Program-made: the position numbers and the translations under genes | Virus record (IMG/VR): IMGVR_UViG_3300032323_000095 | Span: 1-20,380 of that record | DNA length: 20,380 nt | DNA from: a virus | Reading direction: 5' to 3' (one strand) | Shown: positions 14,544-20,380 of the stretch, piece by piece | How positions within the stretch are numbered: the first letter of the stretch is position 1 | Layout of the letters: the number at the start of each line of letters is the position of its first letter | The notes under the pieces: model-generated | What the model saw: only the letters and a program-made list of their open reading frames with translations | What the model was told of the DNA's origin: nothing | Databases searched by the model: none

Positions 14544-15466
14544 GATTCAACAACAGAGCCTGTGCATTGATGGATATTCCAGACCTTCCACAAGGTGCTT
14601 TTGAGCATTGTGGAGATGGCAAGATCAAACCTCAAGGTGGTGGTGGAGGTGGCATTCCAGTTATTTCTGATATTGGATCTGCATTAGAAGATGTAGGTCA
14701 GGCTGTTGGTGGTGCTGTAGAAGATGTTGGTCAATCTGTTAGTGGTGGACTTGCAGAAGTAGACAAGTTTGTTAATCGAGAGATTCCTGGTGGATGGGTA
14801 TTACCAGCAGCAGCAACAGCAGCAATAGCAGCACCATATGCAGCACCAGCACTATTAGGAGAAGGTGCAGGAGCAGCAGCATTTACAGGTGCTACAGAGA
14901 CAGGATTAGCCACTCTTGCAGGAGAGAGTGCAGCAGCAACAGCAGCTCAAGTAGCAGCAGCAGAAGCTGCTGGAGCAACATTATTAAATGAAGCAATAGC
15001 AGCAGAAGCTATTGGTCAAGCATTGCCATATACAGTAGCAGCAGATGCAGCTAATTTAGCAGCTAGTGGGTTTGATGCAGCAACCATTGCACAAAATCTT
15101 ACAGCAACAGGAGTAGATTCTTTTGTTGCAGCCGATGTAGCAAATTTAGCATCCCAAGGATTAAGCGAAGCAGCTATTGCACAAAATATTGCTCAAGGAT
15201 ATACAGCAGCAGAATTAGGTGGCACAGGATTAAAGTCTACATTGCCTGTAGTTTCAAAACCACTCATTAGTCCAACACAAGCATTGCAAGGATTAAGAAT
15301 GGCTAGTGGATTATTAGGTGGTGGACAACAACAACAACAAGCACCACAATTGCCAACATCAGGTGGATCAATGGCAAGAATCCCACAAGGCAATGTTGAT
15401 TATTCTGGCATTTATAACTTATTAGCTCTACAAAGAGCAAGAAATCCAAATTCTTTATTAGGATAA
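14540..15466 (+). CDS. Ala-rich probable ejection protein
   Basis: The 308-residue product starts at ATG 14540 (ATGA overlap). It has a GGGGGG run (33-38), an 11-residue doublet DVGQAVGGAVE / DVGQSVSGGLA (51-72) and a hydrophobic Ala-rich segment WVLPAAATAAIAAPYAAPAL (86-105) that could span a membrane. It also has two 30-residue repeats, starting VAADAANLAASGFDAATIAQ (166) and VAADVANLASQGLSEAAIAQ (196). A QQQQQ run (263-267) lies before the end. Alanine is encoded mostly by GCA, which makes the DNA look like a loose GCA repeat. No catalytic motif is seen. Composition and neighbours point to an internal virion protein ejected into the cell; this is inference. Confidence 0.68.
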   Translation: MRFNNRACALMDIPDLPQGAFEHCGDGKIKPQGGGGGGIPVISDIGSALEDVGQAVGGAVEDVGQSVSGGLAEVDKFVNREIPGGWVLPAAATAAIAAPYAAPALLGEGAGAAAFTGATETGLATLAGESAAATAAQVAAAEAAGATLLNEAIAAEAIGQALPYTVAADAANLAASGFDAATIAQNLTATGVDSFVAADVANLASQGLSEAAIAQNIAQGYTAAELGGTGLKSTLPVVSKPLISPTQALQGLRMASGLLGGGQQQQQAPQLPTSGGSMARIPQGNVDYSGIYNLLALQRARNPNSLLG

Positions 15467-15469
15467 ATT

Positions 15470-16699
15470 ATGGCAATTGATCTATCAGCTTTATTCGGTC
15501 AGCAACCAGACTATTCTCAGTTTATTAGTCCTGCCGAGCAACAACGATTACAGTCCAATGCAGGACAGCAAGCCCTATTAAATGCTGCTATCTCTGCACT
15601 AGGCATGACAGGTCAGACAAGACAGCCTATCAGTACAGGACAAGTATTAGCCGGTGCATTAGGCGCAGGCATGGAAGGCTATAACCAAGCGTTTGACAGA
15701 ACGCTAAAGCAGATGTTGATTGGTAATCAATTGGGTGAGTACAAGCGTAAGCAACAAGCCCAAGAACAATATCAAAAGATGCTAAAAGCAGCAGAAAGAC
15801 CACAGAATATTCCTATGGCTACTGGTGCAGGCTCTCAATTGGGTATGCTATCTGAACCTAGGTTTGGTGGTGGCATGGCTGATGAAGAAACAGTAGCTGC
15901 ATTAAGAGCAAATCTGCCAAGAACTGTAGATCCAACACTAGCAAACACAGCAGCACTTCAATATTTGGCTCAAGTTGACCCTGCTAAATATGCAGAATTA
16001 ACTACAAAACAAACAAAATTACCAGGAAAAATTGATGAGTTTGTTACTGCAAAGCAGATGAAATTAATTCCTGAGAATATGTCATTCCAACAGTTTGAGG
16101 AAATTGGTAAAAAACCATTAGTTCAAGTTATGCCAACAGAAAAGAATTTGGCAGAGATTGATAAGGGTGTAGTAGAAAACCTTACAAATCAAGCTGTATC
16201 AGCAAGACAGTTTGCTACATCTGCAACACAGATCAATGAACTGTTAAAAGGTAAAGGCGGTGGTAAGTTAGTTCAATTAACAGCCGATACTGCAAAAACT
16301 TTAGGATTAAATACAGATACAGTAACAGCAAACGATTTGGCTAAATCTTTAGTAGTCCAAACTGCTGTTAAAGTTAGACCTCCTGGATCTGGTGCAACAT
16401 CTAATATAGAATTTGAAGCCTATATTAATGCAGTTCCAAGCCTTGCTAATTCAGAATCTGGTCGCGCATTGATGGCTGATGCTAATAATAGGTTTGCTGA
16501 AAGAGCAGAGAAAATTGCTGATTTTTCTAGAAATCTATACAAAAAGAACGAGTTTAACCTTACAGCAGTTCAAGAGTACGATGCAAAACTTGGTGCAGTA
16601 TTGCCTAAAGACTTTTACGAAAAAGTTAATAAAGTTCCAAAATCAAAAGATTTAGGTATCCCATCTGCAAGAGGTGTTAAATTTTTAGGATTTGAATAA
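15470..16699 (+). CDS. Probable internal virion (ejection) protein, 409 residues
   Basis: The start is ATG 15470 behind AGGA (15460-15463). The N-terminus reads AIDLSALFGQQPDYSQFISP, then ALLNAAISALGMTG, and TGQVLAGALGAGMEGYNQAF (56-75). A basic Gln-rich helix follows (EYKRKQQAQEQYQKMLKAAE, 90-109). I have seen this opening in proteins of podovirus ejection clusters. The middle and C-terminal parts are helical (AVSARQFATSATQINELL; FAERAEKIADFSRNLYKKNE) with no motif of a known enzyme. The length and position between two other probable ejection proteins support an internal virion role. The function is not established from sequence. Confidence 0.7.
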   Translation: MAIDLSALFGQQPDYSQFISPAEQQRLQSNAGQQALLNAAISALGMTGQTRQPISTGQVLAGALGAGMEGYNQAFDRTLKQMLIGNQLGEYKRKQQAQEQYQKMLKAAERPQNIPMATGAGSQLGMLSEPRFGGGMADEETVAALRANLPRTVDPTLANTAALQYLAQVDPAKYAELTTKQTKLPGKIDEFVTAKQMKLIPENMSFQQFEEIGKKPLVQVMPTEKNLAEIDKGVVENLTNQAVSARQFATSATQINELLKGKGGGKLVQLTADTAKTLGLNTDTVTANDLAKSLVVQTAVKVRPPGSGATSNIEFEAYINAVPSLANSESGRALMADANNRFAERAEKIADFSRNLYKKNEFNLTAVQEYDAKLGAVLPKDFYEKVNKVPKSKDLGIPSARGVKFLGFE

Positions 16700-18570
16700 T
16701 GCCAATAGCTCGATATGAAATGCCTGATGGCAGAATAGGTCGATTTGAAGTTCCAGAAGGAACTACACCAGAACAGGCTCAAAAGTTAATTGCTGAGTCT
16801 TTGGGTGGGCAAGACCAAAATCAATTAGGTAGAGATATTGGTCGGCAATTAGGTCTTACTGCTAGGGCTGCTACTACAGGTGCAGCAGGACTTCCTGTAT
16901 TGGCTGGTGATGCTCTTAATACACTTATTAACCTTATTACAGGTGGTGTAGGTAAAGTAACAGGAACAGAGATTCCTAGATTGCAGATGCCTAGCCAAGT
17001 TCTACAAAGAGGCATGACACAAGCAGGATTGCCAGAGGCAGAGACAAAAGGCGAGAAGGTAATACAAGATATTACTTCTGCTGTATCGGGTGTCGCTGCT
17101 CCTGCTGCATTAGTTCAGAGAGCATACCAAGCCGGTAAAACAGCCTTAACACAGCCATCTGCTGTACAAAAGTTCTTTACTGAGAACTTACCTTTACAAA
17201 CATCTGCTGCGGTAGGTGGTGCTGGTGCATCGGCTGCTGGTCGTGAATATGCAGATGTTGGCGCAGGCGGTCAATTAGGATTGGCAATGCTTGGCGGTAT
17301 GGTCGCACCTGGTACAGCAACTACAGCTATTCCAGCAGCAGGCAGAGCAGTTAGAGAGACAGTTCGCCCATTTACAGAGGCAGGCAGAGAAGTAATTACT
17401 GGTAATGTATTACGACAGTTGGCAAATCAACCAGAAACTGCTGTTCGTAGGATGCAAGAGTTCCAACCACAAGTGCCTGGATACACACCAACCACAGCAC
17501 AAGCAAGTAGAGATGTAGGCTTAATATCAGCAGAAACTCCTATTCGCGCATTAGATGTTACAGGCAAGTTTGCTGCACAGGCTAGTGAGGCTAATAAAGC
17601 AAGGATGGCTATTATTGATAGATTAGCTAAAGACCAAGATGCCGTTAATATTGCTGTTGCTAATCGAGAGACTGCTACTGCACCAATGCGAGAGGCAGCG
17701 TTTGCTGCATCAACACAAACACCACAACAAATACAGTCTGCTATCTCTTTGGTAGTTAATAAACAGATTGACGATATTTTAGCTTCTGATGTGGGTAAGC
17801 GATCTACAGTTATCAATGCTATGAACTTTGCTAAAAACTCTGTAAACAGAGCAGATACAGTTGGATCACTTTATGAGGTTCGCAAGGATCTAAGAGCAGC
17901 AGCACAAGGTCTTTTGGATAGAGAAGGTTCTGCATACAGTCTAGCAAAAGGACAGCTAGAAAGCGTTATTAAGGCTGTAGATGATGTACTTGACTCGTCA
18001 GCACCTGGATATAAAGACTATCTAAAAGTCTATGCTCAGAGAAGCAAAAATATTGAGAAAGTAGAAGCAGCCCAAGGCTTTAGAGGTAAAGTTCTTTCTA
18101 CAATTCCTGATCCTATTAATGTAGGTCAGTTTATGATTTCTCAACCTAATTTTGTTAGGGCTATCCGAGCAGCAGCAAAAGAAACAGATATGTCTCAGAT
18201 GCAAGTAAAGATCCTAGAACGAGTTGGCAGAGACTTAGATTCTGGTGTTCTTAACAAATCAGGCAGAGTGCCAGGATCAGATACATTTAAGAATCTTTCT
18301 ACAGCTAATGTTATCGGTGGAATCATCGGAAAACAGATGTTCGGAGAAGTACCGGCAGCAGCAAACAAGGTGGTAGCACCTCTTAATTGGCTTTACAATG
18401 GCACAGATGATCAAATTAGAGAATTATTGGTCGATGCTATGTTAGACCCTAAATTAGCAGCACGATTGATGTCTAAAGCATCTACAACAAACATAGAACC
18501 AATTAGTAAAGAATTACAACGGAAAGCACTAAGCCTTGGGTATGGTGCTACATTCGGAATAACAGAGTAA
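16699..18570 (+). CDS. Large probable DNA-ejection protein, 623 residues
   Basis: The gene starts at ATG 16699, sharing a base with the previous stop (TAATG). Residues 9-31 contain PDGRIGRFEVPEGTTPEQAQ, a small module seen at the N-terminus of many phage DNA-transfer and virion proteins. It is followed by small-residue-rich hydrophobic segments (AATTGAAGLPVLAGDALNTL, 58-77; about residues 172-215, rich in Gly/Ala) that may contact membrane. The C-terminal half is helical and charged (NAMNFAKNSVNRADTVGSLY, EVRKDLRAAAQGLLDREGSA, YAQRSKNIEKVEAAQGFRGK). No lysozyme or transglycosylase motif is seen. It is the longest of the four probable ejection proteins and comes last. The role is inferred from position and composition. 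Confidence 0.72.
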   Translation: MPIARYEMPDGRIGRFEVPEGTTPEQAQKLIAESLGGQDQNQLGRDIGRQLGLTARAATTGAAGLPVLAGDALNTLINLITGGVGKVTGTEIPRLQMPSQVLQRGMTQAGLPEAETKGEKVIQDITSAVSGVAAPAALVQRAYQAGKTALTQPSAVQKFFTENLPLQTSAAVGGAGASAAGREYADVGAGGQLGLAMLGGMVAPGTATTAIPAAGRAVRETVRPFTEAGREVITGNVLRQLANQPETAVRRMQEFQPQVPGYTPTTAQASRDVGLISAETPIRALDVTGKFAAQASEANKARMAIIDRLAKDQDAVNIAVANRETATAPMREAAFAASTQTPQQIQSAISLVVNKQIDDILASDVGKRSTVINAMNFAKNSVNRADTVGSLYEVRKDLRAAAQGLLDREGSAYSLAKGQLESVIKAVDDVLDSSAPGYKDYLKVYAQRSKNIEKVEAAQGFRGKVLSTIPDPINVGQFMISQPNFVRAIRAAAKETDMSQMQVKILERVGRDLDSGVLNKSGRVPGSDTFKNLSTANVIGGIIGKQMFGEVPAAANKVVAPLNWLYNGTDDQIRELLVDAMLDPKLAARLMSKASTTNIEPISKELQRKALSLGYGATFGITE

Positions 18571-18582
18571 TTAAGGAAAATC

Positions 18583-20130
18583 ATGGCATATACAAAGTAT
18601 TCTCTAACCCCTGCTAATAACACAGCTACTCCTCCAGATGGCGCACCAGAGGGGATGTTACCTTCTGCGGTAAACGATACTATGCGCGATATGATGGCAC
18701 AGATCCGAGACTGTGGAGATGGTATTCGTGATGGCACATATACCATGACTGCACCCAAGATCACAGGTGGAACAATTACTGGCGCAACCTTAACAGGTAA
18801 TACCTTTACAAGTCCTGTTATTTCTGGTGGCTCGATTAACAATACACCTATCGGTGCTACAACAGCATCTACAGGTGCTTTTTCTACATTGTCTGCTACA
18901 GGCGCAACAACTTTTAGCGGTGCAACAGTAGTCTCTGGAAGCCTAACAGCTAATACTTTTTCTAGCTCTGGCGCAACAATTACTGGTGGCTCAGTATCAG
19001 GAATCACCGACCTAGCAATAGCCGATGGTGGTACAGGAGCATCTACAGCAGCAGCAGCTAGAACAAACCTAGGATTAGATGGTTTTGTTAACATGAAGAA
19101 CCGCATCATCAATGGTGCGATGGTGATTGACCAGCGTAATGCTGGTGCTAGTGTTACTGCAACAACTTCTAATTTATATACTTTAGATAGATGGCAATCT
19201 GTAGCTTCTGCTAGTTCTAAGTTTACAGTTCAACAAAATGCTGGTTCTGTTACACCGCCAGCAGGATTTACAAATTATCTTGGATGCACTTCTTCTGCCG
19301 CAACATCTTTGGGTGCAACAGACAATTATCAAATTGTGCAAACAATAGAAGGTTTTAATAGTGGTGACTTAGCATGGGGAACTGCTAATGCAAAGACAGT
19401 AACTCTATCTTTTTGGGTTTACAGTTCGCTAACAGGAACTTTTGGCGGTGCAATAACAAACTACAGTTTAAATCGTGGTTACCCTTTTACATTTAGCATT
19501 TCTTCTGCAAACACATGGGAATACAAAACAGTAACAATTACTGGTGACACAAGCGGTTCTTGGAATAACGGAACTAATAGCGGTGGAATTTGCTTGCGTT
19601 TTAGTCTTGGCACAGGCTCTACTTATAGTGGAACTGCTGGTGCTTGGGCTGGCTCGCAACTATTTTCAGCCACAGGAGCAACATCCGTAGTAGGAACAAA
19701 CGGAGCAACCTTCTATATCACAGGAGTTCAGCTAGAGGTAGGCTCTACAGCTACTAGCTTTGATTACAGACCTTATGGAACTGAGTTACAGCTTTGCCAA
19801 CGCTATTATCAAAAAACCTATGATGTTGGAACTGTTCCAGGCACAACCTATAACTTTGAATATGCTCCCCCAGCTACGGCAATAGGAACAGGAAACTTTG
19901 GTATGCCTTGCGGTAGGTCTTTTGTAGTTTCCATGAGGGCAACACCAACAATTACAACCTATGATGGTGATGGTAATGCTGGCAAGATTTCCCAATGGAG
20001 TGTTGGAAATAATCAAAGTTATGGCTCTGTTGGGGCAACACAAAACCAAATAACTGCTTTTGATTTTGGAAACAATACAACTTTTGGTAGGCAATTTCCT
20101 TTTGCTTTTGTAGCAAGTTCGGAGTTATAA
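18583..20130 (+). CDS. Tail fibre / receptor-binding protein
   Basis: The 515-residue product starts at ATG 18583 behind AAGGAAA. It has three parts. Residues 1-55 (AYTKYSLTPANNTATPPDGA and NDTMRDMMAQIRDCGDGIRD) are an anchor seen in other phage fibres. Residues 56-165 are Thr/Gly/Ser repeats (TGGTITGATLTGNTFTSPVI) ending in the collar-like ADGGTGASTAAAARTNLGL (147-165). The C-terminus starts at NRIINGAMVIDQRNAG (173-188) and contains TFYITGVQLEVGSTATSFDY and RPYGTELQLCQRYYQK, a beta-sandwich type often linked to carbohydrate binding in fibres. It probably binds the host surface. The small gene after it starts two bases beyond its stop. The fibre call is strong; the receptor is unknown. Confidence 0.88.
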   Translation: MAYTKYSLTPANNTATPPDGAPEGMLPSAVNDTMRDMMAQIRDCGDGIRDGTYTMTAPKITGGTITGATLTGNTFTSPVISGGSINNTPIGATTASTGAFSTLSATGATTFSGATVVSGSLTANTFSSSGATITGGSVSGITDLAIADGGTGASTAAAARTNLGLDGFVNMKNRIINGAMVIDQRNAGASVTATTSNLYTLDRWQSVASASSKFTVQQNAGSVTPPAGFTNYLGCTSSAATSLGATDNYQIVQTIEGFNSGDLAWGTANAKTVTLSFWVYSSLTGTFGGAITNYSLNRGYPFTFSISSANTWEYKTVTITGDTSGSWNNGTNSGGICLRFSLGTGSTYSGTAGAWAGSQLFSATGATSVVGTNGATFYITGVQLEVGSTATSFDYRPYGTELQLCQRYYQKTYDVGTVPGTTYNFEYAPPATAIGTGNFGMPCGRSFVVSMRATPTITTYDGDGNAGKISQWSVGNNQSYGSVGATQNQITAFDFGNNTTFGRQFPFAFVASSEL

Positions 20131-20131
20131 A

Positions 20132-20335
20132 ATGTACAAACAATGTAAAAATTTTGAAACTGGCGAATTATTTGACAGAGTAAAGCGTTTGACAGACCAA
20201 GCGTTTATCCCATTTGACCCAGCCAACACAGACTACCAAGCATTTAAAACAAATGTTTTAGCTGGTGCAGAACTGCAAGATGCCGATGGGAATGTGATGA
20301 CGGATGCTAGTGCGTACATTGCGAGCTTGCCATGA
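20132..20335 (+). CDS. Small protein after the tail fibre, 67 residues
   Basis: The gene starts at ATG 20132, one base after the fibre stop. A GGAG at 20121-20124 is a fair ribosome site. The product reads YKQCKNFETGELFDRVKRLT, then DQAFIPFDPANTDYQAFKTN and VLAGAELQDADGNVM. The FIP.DP.N.DYQ.F...V..G.E pattern resembles short proteins that follow tail fibre genes and are sometimes annotated as fibre assembly or fibre-associated. The function is not proven. It overlaps the next gene at ATGA. Confidence 0.72.
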   Translation: MYKQCKNFETGELFDRVKRLTDQAFIPFDPANTDYQAFKTNVLAGAELQDADGNVMTDASAYIASLP

Positions 20336-20380
20336 TAGATTTAGTTGACAAGAACGAGGCAGCTTTGTCTGCTCACGAGG
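20332..20380 (+). CDS. Start of an unrecognised gene, cut by the window end
   Basis: ATG 20332 overlaps the previous stop as ATGA and opens a frame reading MIDLVDKNEAALSAHE up to the window end. Only 16 residues are visible. Small lysis or holin-related genes often follow the fibre in such phages, but nothing here proves it. Confidence 0.5.
   Translation, partial: MIDLVDKNEAALSAHE

Noticed and set aside
403-19073. Frequent CTAG and CCTAGG (for example 403, 1601, 2099, 4274, 10684, 15857, 19068)
   Set aside because: CTAG is rare in many enterobacterial genomes but not here. Seven or so CCTAGG sites is only modestly above what base composition would give, so no signal is claimed.
18411-19112. 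Antisense open frame of 233 residues
   Set aside because: It lies opposite the end of the ejection gene and the Thr/Gly-rich fibre shaft. Its product is a Val/Pro/Ala-rich run without domains, as expected from the reverse of such repeats, and it has no neighbours on that strand.

Overview
The window is a gene-dense piece of a tailed double-stranded DNA phage genome, or of a prophage whose ends are not visible. It holds the packaging, head and tail genes of a short-tailed (podovirus-type) phage. All 27 genes called lie on the + strand. Most touch or overlap as ATGA, GTGA or TAATG junctions. Only two gaps exceed 20 bases (1564-1613 and 7366-7419). The capsid protein and adaptor resemble those of the SU10 group. 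No tail tape measure, tube or sheath gene is seen. The host cannot be read from the sequence. The moderate, A/T-leaning composition and the structural set fit an aquatic phage of a Gram-negative bacterium, which is an inference.

Layout: (1) Bases 2-1563 are an accessory region before the terminase. It holds a 5'-truncated galactosyltransferase-like enzyme (GT7 type), two small conserved phage proteins, and an A/T-rich HNH-type endonuclease gene that looks inserted. (2) Bases 1614-7365 are the packaging and head block: small terminase, large terminase, portal, a 76-residue protein, scaffold and major capsid protein. A strong intrinsic terminator follows at 7391-7417. (3) Bases 7420-9076 hold an alpha-1,2-fucosyltransferase-like gene (GT11), a small conserved protein and a GT2-like glycosyltransferase, sitting between the head and connector genes. 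(4) Bases 9085-13214 are the connector and tail block: adaptor, Gp80-like protein, a very regular repeat fibre, a nozzle/stabilisation-like protein and a protein with a jelly-roll domain. (5) Bases 13218-18570 hold four probable ejection (internal virion) proteins, interrupted by a GNAT-like acetyltransferase gene. (6) Bases 18583-20380 hold a tail fibre, a small protein and the start of one more gene.

The terminase would fill a head built from scaffold, portal and capsid protein. The adaptor and nozzle close it, the fibres and jelly-roll protein contact the cell, and the Gln/Ala/Gly-rich proteins are probably carried inside the virion and ejected. Three sugar transferases of different families (GT7-, GT11- and GT2-like) lie among these genes. 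They may decorate the virion or alter a host glycan.

The most unusual signals are a fibre made of ten indel-free 20-residue repeats followed by a Trp every tenth residue, the sugar-transferase set, a probable HNH gene insertion flanked by a 17-base direct repeat, and a jelly-roll domain apparently inserted into a small phage protein.
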